Source: Apostichopus japonicus (taxonomy: Eukaryota; Echinodermata; Holothuroidea; Aspidochirotida; Stichopodidae). From it: a DNA stretch of 64,000 nucleotides. Shown here piece by piece: positions 33,240 through 46,000 of the stretch (its first letter is position 1; each line of letters opens with the position of its first letter). A program made the translations under genes and the position numbers. The notes under the pieces are model-generated. The model was given only the letters and a program-made list of their open reading frames with translations. It ran no database searches and had not been told where the DNA came from. The stretch is taken from positions 7,809,501 to 7,873,500 of the forward strand of contig NC_092576.1 in assembly GCF_037975245.1 (NCBI RefSeq). The letters run 5' to 3'.

Positions 33240-33369
33240 TATCTCTCGAAATTTTTTCTTCCAGTGAAAAGCGCAGGTAACTTACATACTGTACAGATTA
33301 GGCTACTCAAGATATTTGTTGGAAGATTTTAGATCGATAAGTTTGTATCTTATCTGATATAGCCTACAT

Positions 33370-34250
33370 GTGTACATTCAAATCTTGGGCCCAGCTGGTA
33401 AATCATATTTCTTACTAAAATAAACTGGCATCACATAGTACAGGTATGCTTAAAATAATACTTGAAGTTAAGTTCTTTATTCTTCTGTGGCAGTGGCGTA
33501 GGAAGGTACTTTTGAGTGGGGGGGGGGGGCTGAAGACTGATGCCGGCCTTGGGGAGGGGTCTAAGGGAAGGGAAGGGGGTGTCCCCCTCCCCTTTGGAAT
33601 GTTTTTGCATTTACAGGTGGCCTCAGATGCAAGTTGGTGCAATATAGTACACTTCAACCCACCCACTCAATTTTGTATATAATTTTGCATTTGCACCAGG
33701 CCTTAGTTGCAATCATTGGTGCTCCAAATGGGATTTTGTTCTCATTCGGAAAATGAAAATGGGGTTTTCTGACTTGCAAAGTGGGGGGGCGGAATGATAC
33801 TTCCGCCCCTCCATATTTTTCACTGCCCCCCCCCCCCCCCCCGTTCCTACGCCCTTGTTCTGTGGTCCTGTAGAAATTGATACTATTGCGTTACAAGTAA
33901 ATTCTAGGAGGGCCATATATGTTCCATTCAGTATCCAAGTACAGTCACAAACTATCTTCCTTGTTTCCATCCATTCCAAAGCTCTCCTCCTTCCAACTGC
34001 TCGAATCCTTTGCCAATGTCCTGACATCAATTTAGGTTATTTTTGGAAGAAACTCCATCACCTTTTCATAATATACCAATCCTTTCTACTAAACTTCCTT
34101 CTGCTCTCTACTCCTACCATATGTACACTCCCATTTCCTATCTCACTCCAGAGTAACAATACACATCTCCTTTGTCACTCTTATCCTGGGACTGTCTGAG
34201 TCATCCTTTTCCCTGTGGTTGCTTAGCAACCCAGATAGAAAGAAAAGCAC
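33370..34250 (+). repeat. Three-copy module, copy 2 (interrupted by a MITE)
   Basis: Equivalent of 2460-3060 with the 367-bp MITE inserted at 'ctgtgg'. Confidence 0.75.
33491..33857 (+). mobile_element. hAT-like MITE, 367 bp, copy B only
   Basis: Ends CAGTGGCGTAGGAA and (reversed) CAAGGGCGTAGGAA. Perfect 8-bp target duplication TTCTGTGG at 33483-33490 and 33858-33865. Copy A keeps the uninterrupted site at about 2578-2590. Internal G- and C-runs; no transposase. A diverged relative is at 18395-18720. Confidence 0.9.
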
Positions 34251-35699
34251 AGTCAGAGTTAACCCCCCCCCCCCCTCCCATTGACTAAGTGTGCACTGCA
34301 AGCAGGCCTCAAATTTCACAATTTGTAGTTCAAGGCCACTTGAATGGGGCAAAATTTTAAAGGGCACCAAGGCCACAAGGTAAGGCACCAAGGCCAGCTT
34401 GCATCTTAAAGAAGGGCAACAAGGCCATACAGATTGACAGATTTCACAATCAGATGGTCCAAAAGCTCCCACAGAATGAACAAAATTAAGTTTGTTTCAA
34501 GTTATGTAATACACATGTCTTTTATTCTTTGACATCTCAGTGAAGTGAAAATGGAATCATGTAGAAGATAAAATATGGTGTAAATTTTGGAAAATTTACT
34601 ACTCTAAATTGCAGAATCACACAAAGTCACAATCCAATCGAATCTCACCCTTCCCTCTTTTTATTCCCCAGGAGATACAAGGAAAGGCCTAGTCCCATAA
34701 TTCTTCAGTTATGGAATGCACCAATGTTGCAGACTATAACTAGTATAAAAGATATTATTTAAAAATTCTGAATTTAATTTTAGCTTGTTACAATCGACAT
34801 AGATGTGATTGGACAGACATTTATGGTAAAATATCAATTAGTAGTTCACTTAAAAAATTACTAAGAAGAGAAAGAATTTGATTTTAATGCAATGTGTTAA
34901 GGACATTTGCTTTATACCAAAAAAACACAAAACTGTCTTTAAATTACATAATTAGAAATAACAATTCAAAAACTTTGTTCAATTTCACACTTATAACCAT
35001 TGGACGGACACCACAGTTACAAGAGAATTAATGGCCAGGCCATGCCCCTCATAAATGTGCATGACATTAATTGCATCACACATCAGCATGTGTAGCTAGG
35101 CTTCCTACCAATATCATCATATCAAGTTTTTTTTGAGAAATTCCACCTTTTGATTGCCAAGTTATTGCAGTATAAATATTTTACCCTTTGACCTCATTAA
35201 TACACATGATGTAGGCATTAAACTTAATAGTGTTCATCTCTAGGCCACCAAACCACTATGTATAGTACAGTATTAATCAATAGCTCCCTTGTCAAGTAAA
35301 TGGTGCATACAAACTTATGTTACATAAATTATGCTAAGCCCACCTTATCAATATGAATGAGGTGAAATTCACATCAGCAAGTTTAGGCTACCTACCAATC
35401 TAACCATACCAAGTTTGAAGATATATCTGACATGTGCTTGACAAGTCATTGCAATTTGATGTTTGACCCTCTGACCTCATTAATATTCATGTATATTATA
35501 TAAGCCCCTACCAAAATTCCAGATCTGGCTTTATATCTGGTTGTAACCTGGCCCTACCAAGCCTTTATCTGGCCATATAAAGCCAGTTATAACTGGATGT
35601 AGAGTTAATCCAGATATGCAGATAAAGTATTTGGCCATATAAAGCCAGATATAACTGGATATAGATGGAAAATACAATGGGGTCCTCGGTCTGAATGTA

Positions 35700-36560
35700 A
35701 TACAAACATGCGTGTGTCTGTGTGTCTGTGTGTGCGTCTGTGACACTAGCTTGGGTACACTGTAACTCAACAAGGGGAAGTTGGACTTAACTCAAACTTG
35801 GTATATAGATCCGCCATAGTGAGAAGGTGTGCCCAATTTTTTTGGTGCCTGTGAAGGTCACCGAAGGTCAGGGGCCAAAAACACAAAATATTAAAACTGC
35901 AATAACTCCCAGTGCTTAAGTGTGACACGGTTGATATTTTGGGACAAGTTGTGAACTGGTTAGGGAAACATTTCGAAACTTAACATTAATGTGATCCAAG
36001 GTCACCAAAGGTCAATTAATGTTAAAAAAACAAGTATTTTTGCGATAACTTGAGAACAAATTGTCCGTTAGGGTTGAGAGTTGCTTCAATGTAATCCAAT
36101 TGTCGACTCGCATCTGGGTGACTTTTGACCTCAATTTGACCTCTGGTGACCTTTAAGTGTTTCTGGGATTTTTACAGTTTCGATGCTATTTTCAGATGTC
36201 AAAGGTACCTTCTGATCATATATGTCAATGGGTTGACCCCCAGGGTTGGGTTGACCTTTGTGTGTGAAGTTATAATGGGGTCAAAGTTTTCGGTCAGAGT
36301 TAGGATGGCTGTACATACTTCAAAGTTCAAAAAGTTAATGTTTAGACATTTATAATTAACTCCCAGTGCCAAGGTCTGACACGATTGATATTTTGGGACA
36401 AGTTGTGAATGGGGTGGTGGAACATGCATTTTAAAACTTAATGGTCATGTGATCTGAGGTCACCAATGTCATCATATCTGTTGACCCGCTTGTAGGTGAC
36501 CTTATATTTCTTACATTTTCGACGCCATATTCATATCTCAAAGGTGCCTTCTGATCAAAA
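35700..36560. repeat. GTGTCTGTGT start plus AGGTCA/TGACCTC-rich repeat
   Basis: 'gtgtgtctgtgtgtgcgtctgtgacact' followed by 'actcaacaagggg' and runs of 'tgacctc.ggtgacctt'. A similar head is at 61330-61400. Looks like an old dispersed element. Confidence 0.55.
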
Positions 36561-37053
36561 CTCCGATCACAATTTGTGATCATAAAAGTGCTGGCTATAG
36601 TGTTGGTTACTTATGGGTACATGTAGGACCACAATTACTTGGACTATTTGAGCTCAATCTTGCTATGGTAATATTATGTGTATTGTCATATACCCCTACA
36701 CAAGGAACCACAGTGCCATTGGGCTCTTGTTTTACTCATATTCAGTCAGAATAATATTACTTTTTCTATTTCACTAGTTCAATTTGATTTATTGTGGGTT
36801 ATATTACTTCGTGGTTGGCAAATAAAGTGATGTCCGTTCGATATCGATCGGAGTTTGAGCAGTTATTTCGGGTATAATGGGAGGATTACACTCCTATTGG
36901 CGGTTACGCATACAATGGAAGTTTTATATTTAATTAATGTAACCACTGTATCAATGTAACCACCACTTCAACTTCCCTTAATATTCGGTTCATATCCCGT
37001 AACGTTAACAATTCCCGAACGTTTCCTTATTTAAGTATAATATATAATCAAGG

Positions 37054-37165
37054 TTGGGCGAAATGACCAGGCTGGTTTGGCGAAATGACCAGGCTGGTTG
37101 GGCGAAATGGTAAGGTTGGGCGAAATGGCAGTTGGGCAAATGGTTGTTGGGCGAAGTGACCAGCT
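37054..37165. repeat. Short tandem repeat GGTTGGGCGAAATG
   Basis: About five imperfect units of GTTGGGCGAAATG, some followed by ACCAGGCT, spaced 17-26 bp. Confidence 0.75.
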
Positions 37166-37189
37166 TCCAACCACAGGGTCTTAGCTGGA

Positions 37190-37680
37190 GAAAGGATGAC
37201 TCAGAGGGTAATTAAGTGTGAAGCCTGCTTGTGAACAAAGGATGTGTATTGTTACTCTGGGAGTGAGATAGGGAAGGGAGTGTACACATGGTAGGGTTAG
37301 AGAGCAGAAGGAAGTTTAGAGAGGATTGGTACATTAAGGGAAGGTGATGGAGATTGGTAAAACATAACCAGATTGATGTCAGGACATTGGCAAAGGATTC
37401 TATAGTGAACTGAACAGTCTAAGTAAGGAAGAAATTTTTGGGAACAGATGGAAACATATTTTGGGACTGAACTTCGATACTGAATGGAACAAATATCGCC
37501 CTCCTGGAACTTATTTATTAAAGCAAATATATTAAATAAAAGAAAAGCGCAATATAGTATCTACAGGACCACAGAAGAATAAAGAACTCAACCTTCAAGT
37601 ATTAATTTTAAGTGTACTAGTGGTGCCGTGCGATGTAATATGATTTACCTGGGCCCAAAATTTGAATATACATACTTAAA
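37190..37680 (-). repeat. Three-copy module, inverted copy 3
   Basis: Reverse strand matches 2460-3010: 'ggaccacag', 'ggcgatatttgttccattcag', 'ctttgccaatgtcctgaca' and 'gggcccaggtaaatcatat' recur in reverse order. Confidence 0.75.
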
Positions 37681-37799
37681 TATCAATTTGCAAATGTTTT
37701 GGTAAGGTATATACTCTGGCACAGATGTAGCCATTTGTTTTAACTAGTTCAATCTGGATTTATCATAATATGGGACAGTAATGGACTTGCCAAGGGCAA

Positions 37800-37990
37800 T
37801 ATATGGATGCGGCATATATGAGCCAGATATGGATTTTATAAGTAACGGGCCAGATATGGATTTGCCATATATTAGCCACATATGGATTTGCCATATATGA
37901 GCCAGATATGGGTTTGCCATATATGGGCCAGATTTGGATTTGCCATATATGGACCATATCTGGTCCAGATAAAAAGTAACCCATATAAAG
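37800..37990. repeat. 26-bp repeat GCCATATATGAGCCAGATATGG
   Basis: GCCATAT starts at 37864, 37890, 37916 and 37942, exactly 26 bp apart, with more diverged units to the left and right. Confidence 0.8.
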
Positions 37991-38739
37991 TTTTATCTGA
38001 GGCAGATATGGCCTTTATCTTATATCAAGCTATATCTGCCCAATTCTTGTTATGGTCAGATATAAAGTCCATATATGGCACAGTTATGGGCCAGATACAA
38101 ATTGCTATAATTTGGCCATATCAGGAATTTGAGTAAGGGAGTATAAGTATATATTCAAAGTACAAAATACCAATAAAGACAAAGAGACACCTCTTATTTT
38201 ATACATAATTCTTATCTTCATCGAATGAGCAAAATTTATTTCAATTGATCTTCATTCTCATAATGTACTTACCAATTATTTAAGCAACACCTATTTGTGG
38301 GAGTTGAGTCCGTCCATTTTTGTACAAAAAAAACTGTCATTATTTTTCAAAGAAAAAAATAGAACAAATTAAAAAATTTTATCTTTATTTTTTCAAATGC
38401 ATGTGTTGTTCAAATTAATGACAAAGACTTGTAGTTATTTAGAACACACAACAGTACAATGTACTTCAAACTGACTATACTGGTCTGGACCATCAAACTG
38501 TGAAAATCCTTAAATTGTGGTTACTTAAAATTCTACATTGTAAGAAATTTATACTCATAATTAAGGTAAGAAAACCTCACAACTCTCACATGGTTATGTT
38601 ATAGTAATTATCACCAAAACTCTTCTCCATGATGTGCAGTACATGGAGTTTTCTTTGGGGGAGGGGGATGGGGGATATAGAGAAATTAAAATCAGATATA
38701 TGCTTATGTAATGAACATAATGCTTTGCACTGCACTGTG

Positions 38740-39380
38740 TTATTAGCTCATACCAGCATGCTGGTGTGAATTGTTACAGTGCAGCGTCTATCACTCTATC
38801 ACTCTATCCGTCAACAATTGGTAAATCCGCTGCCACTCGCACAGTGTTTGATGGAATTTCATGAAACTTGGACACAAGGACCATTGGGTATAGAGCCATC
38901 AGAGATGGTCCAAAATTTGGGGTCAAATTAGGTCACCTGTGGGCCATAATGGGCCATTTTGTGGAAATACGCAAAATGCTTCTCCTACAGATTCCATGGT
39001 ACAATGTTGAGGGTTTGTCACGTTAGTACTATGGTAGTTTTACCTTCAGGGTGTTCATGAATTTGAGATCAAAGATCAACTAGGGGTCTTTTGTGGCCCG
39101 GGCCGCGGTCCTATATTTTCAAATTGCTCCTGTTCATACAGTGTATGGCCAGTTATAATGAAACTTGGTCACAACGTTCCTCCGGATGAGAGTTACGAGG
39201 GGTGTTCGGAAAATTGAGGTCAAATGTCATTTAGGGGGTCATCGGGGGTCATTCTTTGTAATATATTCAAATTTCTCAATCTCCTCAAGATTTTGATGGA
39301 TCATATTCAAAGTTGAACTGATGATTGTTGGATTGTGTATGAATAAGGTGATGCCTAAAAAATTTTGGTCAAAAGTTAAT
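38740..39380. other. Probable old dispersed repeat
   Basis: Words such as 'actctatcactctatcc', 'gaaacttgg.cacaa' (twice) and 'ggtcaaa.tcatttagggggtcatcgggggtca' resemble the AGGTCA-type repeats elsewhere. No coding frame. Confidence 0.4.
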
Positions 39381-39978
39381 TAATTACAATTAATCCCATT
39401 GTTTAAAAAAAATCTGAGCCTTCACTTTTTGCCAAAGCTCCTTTAATTTGTCTCCCAGTCTCTGCAGTGTTTGTTTACATTTGTGGTTAAGCTCTGCAGA
39501 AGCTGTTAGTGGAATTAAAGCAGGACTGGGAGTTGTTATTAACTGTTGAACTGTAAGCATGAGAGCCCTATAGCCAATCAGCACTTACCGATTCTTAGAA
39601 GTCTTTGAGCCTGAGGTATGTAGGCAGCTTGTGAAGTTATGTCTTGTAGGGAGTGCTTGTGAAGTTATTTCTGCTAAGGTAGAGGGGAGAAAGTTTAATA
39701 GGGTAGGTCAGTGGTATTGTCTGAGAGAGTGGGTAAAATAGGATTTAAAGGGGAAAATAGGAATTATAGCCAGTGGTGTGGTCAGGGTTCTGCTAACGGA
39801 GGGGGGGGGGTATCCCTCATGGGCCCAAAATTGGTTTTGTGGGCCATACATTTTTAAGCTCGAAAAGGTATGAGCTTCTGCACCATTGGTGCTCTAGTAT
39901 GAAAATTATCTTAACTGTCTTTTGCATTCATGCTAAAACTATTCTTTTCAATTTAAACAGAATATAGTTGGACAAAAG

Positions 39979-40042
39979 ATGCATATCCTTAGATGCTATT
40001 TGGTTGTCATCTTACTCCTTTATTCAACCTGTACTGATGCAG
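39979..40042 (+). CDS. Gene B exon 1: signal peptide
   Basis: Reads MHILRCYLVVILLLY followed by STCTDA and a G|GTAGGT donor. Upstream bases 'ttcaatttaaacagaatatagttgg' match gene A, so the start is shared. Confidence 0.85.
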
Positions 40043-43000
40043 GTAGGTGACTCTTTGACCTTTCACCCCATAGTTAGTACAATATTTATCTGTGTACAAT
40101 GGGACATTGATTTGGTTATCTTTTGGTTAAAGCTTCATCATTGATAAAATGCAGTTTAATTGCATTGGGATACAGTCTGTAGCTAGGGATTTGATCTTAA
40201 TTGTTATTACATAATTAACTTTGACAGTCAGCTGCCAGAGTGGAAGTGGGGTATGAAGTCACCTAGCTTAGCTAACCTTTGCCCCAGATTTCCTAGGCGC
40301 CAACATTCGCTAAGATTAAAGAAGTTACAGTAGATGATATCACCAATTCCTCCAACTGATGAGATGAGATCTAAGCAGAAACGTGGCACAACTTTGATGA
40401 ATCGTATAGGATTGCAGACTAAGTTACAGTAGTTCTATTAAGTTTGTATTTTTCCAGTCCTAGTTGTTGTAGTAGTAGTTTTTACCTATATAGTATTATA
40501 TTTTATGTTTTTTTTGTTCACATTTCTCTTCCAGGTGGCTCTTGTCAGGAAAAAATTTATTTGGAAGTAGGAAAACAAGGTGTAGTGTCATGTCACTTTG
40601 AAGACTATGACATTATTGGCTGGATTCATGGTACTGGTGATGTGACTAGTACTTCCCCATTCATTTACTTGGAGGGTTCACAGATATATGGAAGAGGGTA
40701 TAGGAGCGGAGGCTATGACATGCATCCAAATGGTTCTTTGATCATCAATGATGTAAAATTGGAAAACGAATTTAATTACACAGTTCTATTCGTTCCTTCT
40801 GGTGGTTCAAATGAGTACTTTAAAGTCCCAGTGAAAGTCTATGGTAAGTATTGGCAGCCCTATTGTGTGGATTAATGTTGTGATGCCAGTGGTTTTGCTG
40901 CATACATGTAGCTTTTGCAAGATAACATTGGGCAGATGTGTACTTTTGATATGTAAAAGATCATTAAAAAATTCTGCTATCATTCCAGACTGTGTTTAGT
41001 ATGTACAACTTTCGAAAAATGACTGGATTACTAACATTTTTGTGCAAAGCTTGCAGAAATTGAAAAAAAAGATGATATTGATTATTAAACTGTATTATTA
41101 TAAGATTATTTGAAAGGGAAAAGAAACAAGTTTTCATCAAGACATGGTTAGTTTCAATTATTCAAGTCTCATATCCACCTTCCATGGAAAAGACCATAAT
41201 ATATACTGTATGTGTTGTAAAAATCCTGACATGTAAGAAGTAGTCAGGCTGCTCCCTTCTGAACCAAAGATTGCAAAAAGCATTTTATCGAAATTAGATC
41301 AATTTTGTCTTATTTTTGGTATTTCTTACTACCAGTTCCACCTGATCCATGGCATCCTGTGGTAAATGGATTAACCAATCAGCAACAAGTTGTCATACAT
41401 GGAATCGGAAGCGGTTCCATCACCTGCTCAATGGCCGGAGTTAGGCCCAAAGTTGATCTGGAATGGGTGGCCTCACCAGACGAGATAACTCTAGATGGTA
41501 CACCTACTGTGACTAATAACAGTGATGGAACATATGATGTATCTCTTAACTCTAATTTTAGAGTTCTCAGTGGAGCCGTGGGAAATGTGGTTTTCATGTG
41601 CAGGGCCACTGGACACAAAGCGGACAATTTCACATCAGAAACTGAAGTTTACTTGCTAAACCAAGGTAAGCATTTGAATGATAAACATCATGAGCCACAG
41701 TAGTTGCAAGCCAAGATGTCACTTGATGGATGACTTAATATTTGGAAGGTGGATGCACCCTTATTGCAACATGTCAGAATTGGTGGAGGTCAACAGAGGT
41801 CAAAGTATACTATATTGTGTAATTTGTGTTGTTCATAAAGTGTCAGATCTAAACAAGATTCATGATGGTGTAGCTAAACAAACCTCAGCACATGCTAGTA
41901 CAATACTGGTACATATATACCATCTTGTTTACGATTGGTTTTCACATCTTACGATTTAAAGGAAGCTCTTGGAATCTGCATAGCCATAAACGGTTAGTGT
42001 CTCATTCTTACTTTTTTACATCGTCACTTTTATCGCAATGTTTTTATACCATTGTCGATAGCCTACCGGTATTTATTACTCATGCAATATCACTTTTATT
42101 TGTGTTTCATCGTTACGCGTTTCCAATTTCATGTCTGTTTTAGAACTCTTGTGTTTGAACAATTTCCATTGTATTTATATGCATGTGGCTGAATAAATCA
42201 TCTATCTAGCTACTGTATCTATCTGCTCTCATCCTTTGCAGCACCTTTTTCCACTTTCTGTTCTGTGTTACCCTGTTCTCTTGGTATCACAATAATATAA
42301 TTTACCTTTCATACCTCCATTGAGAAATGCCTCATATCGACTTAGAGCCTCTACTTTTATGTTTCCATTCATTAGATAATATGTTAGTTCTCAATTAAAA
42401 TCTTTGCATACATTTTGCAGCCTGAGACTGCAACAAAATGTTGGTTATGAATATGCGTGAAAATGCAATGGATAGAAGGAACCTGTTTCACCCAAAACCT
42501 TCATAATTTTCACTCATTTCGTTGTTAATGTTTGATTTTTTTTCAGATCTCCAACCTGTAGTAAATGGATTGTACAACCAGAAACATATCATCCTTGATG
42601 TAAATAGAGAAGGTGAACTCAGTTGCACCAGTAAGGGAGTACCAGAAAGTGTCTCTTTAGAATTGTCTATCATCCCCCCTCTTTCATCAGATGAGATATC
42701 ACTGGAGACTACATCATCTAGAAGTAACAATAATGATGGGACCTTCAACATCAAATGCAGCTCACACTTTGGATTCCTCAGACGGTCCATGGAAAGGGTT
42801 ACTCTGGAATGTAGAGTCTTCGATCGCATAACTAATACTTCCCTGGACGTCACTACAGTGGAACTGTTTTTGCCAGAATGTTAGTACTGTTGAGTTAATA
42901 CTTATATGCCTTTAAATGGTTTTGATCACAAATGTATACCACTGAAATTATAAAAGCACATCATTTTGCATTTTTGGCATGCCTTGGCTTGTACACATGG

Positions 43001-46000
43001 TAGCTCAAAATTATCTGGTGGATGAATTTCATATTTGGTATGTAGATTCACCTTATCGAGTTCAAGGAATGTGTAGTAATCCGTGGAGAATAATCATTTG
43101 ATGCAAACAGAGGTCGGTCTGGAAACTTTGCAAAAGTGATAACAGAAAAAGTGAAGCTTGCATTACAAAGATGGCCTGTCTGGCCACAAGTAAAGCATCT
43201 CCCACAGACTTCTGTTAATGCTGCCTCTTGCCTACAAAATTTGCTAATGTGACCTGCCTTACCACATTTGAAACAAACTATACTGGGTTTGAATGCAGTG
43301 GCATTGGCATTTAACTGTGGTCCCTCTCTTTGGAGTCCCCTTCCGTGTCTTTGCCTCTCCCATTTTGCTACTTGACTCCAATATTCGTCCCCACCTCTGT
43401 TTATTATATATCTGTCTGCCTCATGGGTCAGATCTTTACTGGTCTTAATTTGCCTATCCCTCAGGTGGATGCCTAAATCAGTAGGGAGGCAACTAATTGC
43501 TTGCTCGACAACTAATAGTTCTTTTACAGCTTCAACATCCTTTTCTTCTACATCTGAGAATTTTATCCAACCACTTAAATGGTGATCCAAGTCATTAACC
43601 CACCCTGACACAGTTTGGTCTCTTTTTTTTGTGGTGTTTCTAAATTTGACTCTGTAAGTTTCTGCATTTACATGGTATTTGGCTAGTATGGCAGCTTTTA
43701 TCGTATCATAATTCTGAGACTCTGTTATAGGGAGGTTCACATAGGCTTCCTTAGCCTTACCAGATAAATTTGGGATCAAAAATATTGCCCACTGTGATTT
43801 ATCCCACTTGTTTGTTTCTGCTAACATTTCAAAACCTCTAAGATATACATCGACATCTTCATTTTCATGCAGACGAGGCACCTTCATCAAATTTACACTT
43901 TCACCACTTGCCACTGAAGTTGGGTTCACTTTAACTTTGGCAGTTTCGTTCTCTATCTGAAGTTGCTTTAGTTTTACTTCTTTATCTGCCTCTACTTTAG
44001 CCTTGTTCAGTTCATGATCTTGTTTGGACTTTTCTATTTCAATTTGTGCTTCTACCTTACGCATCTCTAGTAAGTAGTCAATCCACATTCCTTTTGGAAG
44101 ACCTTCAGGTATCCCCTGGTGGACAAGTTTCGTCTTCCTTTTTATCTGTTGTGTTCATTTTCACTTCATTTTTCTCTGATCTTAAATTATACATGATGCA
44201 CCCTTAAATGGAGAATATGAAAATAGCAATTATAAATAAATATATAACAATTTACAACCTTAATGTATTTGTGACCTCTTTCAGATTCTCCACCGCAGTT
44301 TCAGCCAGAAAGTGTCCAAGAAGAACTCCTCAAAAATGACTCCATACAAGTGACTCAGCTCTCACAGTTGGTTGCTGTCTGTTTTCTATATTTTGGTTTC
44401 TCCTTCTTCTCTGCCACCAAACAATGACTTCTTCCACCTTGATAAACGCAACTGCATTTTTATGTAACAGCATGTTTTTACATGGACAACTCCGCTTCCA
44501 TAATTGGGCGTTGAATAATCTCCGTCGTACAATAAGCTCCACCACTATGCGGTTGTATGATGTTGTTACATACCCTTGGGATCTTGCTTCTTTAGATGTT
44601 CCTGAAACGATGACCATCCATCCATTTCGCCCAAGATTCCTGTGTTACATAATTTCTTTTGAATAAACAATCGTCTGCATGACTAACACATTAGTAAACG
44701 ATATATATATATATCTTTTTGAGTCTCATTGACTTTTTGCTGGTAGCGGATTTATCACAATGGTAGTGGGCAAACACCGAGGTATTTCTTCTTTTAAACC
44801 GTTGCCACCATGTTACGTAGTGTGGGATAATAAGTTCAAGACAGTGTCATTCGTTGCTTTTCTTCCTTTATTTTTCAAACTCCACATAGCTCCACATAAC
44901 TCCACTGCTTCCTTTCACAATTCACTAACATCAATTCAACCTCTGCTTAACTCAACCTAAACAACCTCTGCTTCCTTGCAACACTATCCTCGCTATCTTC
45001 CCACACTCCCTTACGCTTCTCTCCTTTTCTCGTCTCCTAATACCTTGGCTCCTCACCTCACAAAAGCCACAGTCCAACTGCCCGTAACCCCTCTCCTCAT
45101 CTCTAGCTCTATCCTTTAATCCTATTAGCAAGTCTTTACATGTCTAAGTAATCCCAGCTTTGTAATCCCCTTAAGCTATCCCTAGGACATAAGCAGCCTT
45201 CCTATCCTTACTTATAGACTTCACAACACAAATGTATACCACTGAAATTATAAAAGCACAACATTTTGCATTTTTGGCATGCCTTGGCTTGTACACATGG
45301 TAGCTCAAAATTATCTGGTGGATGAATTTCATATTTGGTATGTAGATTCACCTTATCGAGTTCAAGGAATGTGTAGTAATCCGTGGAGAATAATCATTTG
45401 ATGCAAACAGAGGTCGGTCTGGAAACTTTGCAAAAGTGATAACAGAAAAAGTGAAGCTTGTATGAACTCCATACTTCGTATGCAGATCTCTTTTAGTAAG
45501 TTCAAGAACTCAATCAAATTTAGTGGAGGTCAAAGGTCACGTGGTGTCATGGTAGGTCAAATTCTGAAAACTTTGTAAACACAATAACTTACAAAGTGAG
45601 GCTTCATATGTAGATCACTCTTGGTGAGTACAAGAACAATATTGATATTGGCATAGGTTGAATGTCATTTTAGGTAAAAAATTAAAGCTTGGATAAATTT
45701 CATACTTGGTAGAGGCTCCTTCATATTAAGTACAAGATCTGTATAGTAAGATCTACAGGTGTCAAAGGTGAACTGAGGTTGACAGAGGTCAAAGTCTGCA
45801 AATGTTGTAAACACAATATTTCTAAATGTAAGTTTACTTACCACATTATTGAGTACAAGAAACCTATTGTTGTTTTTATATTGATTTCAATGGTCATTTC
45901 AGGTCAGCAGAGGTAGATAATAGCTTAATTATTACAACTTGAGAAAACATAGGAAAAGGTGTGGCAGACATCAAAATATATAGGCTCAGGGTTAACAAGA

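Larger units (their letters stand above)
35500..39930. other. Copy-B-specific 4.4-kb stretch upstream of gene B
   Basis: Copy A has only about 165 bp between the same flanks. Contents: CCAGATATAA words (35520-35680), GTCTGTGT repeats and AGGTCA-type words (35700-36560), a 37.06-kb short tandem repeat, the inverted module (37190-37680), the 26-bp repeat, and a low-copy repeat (38740-39380). No gene recognised. Confidence 0.6.
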
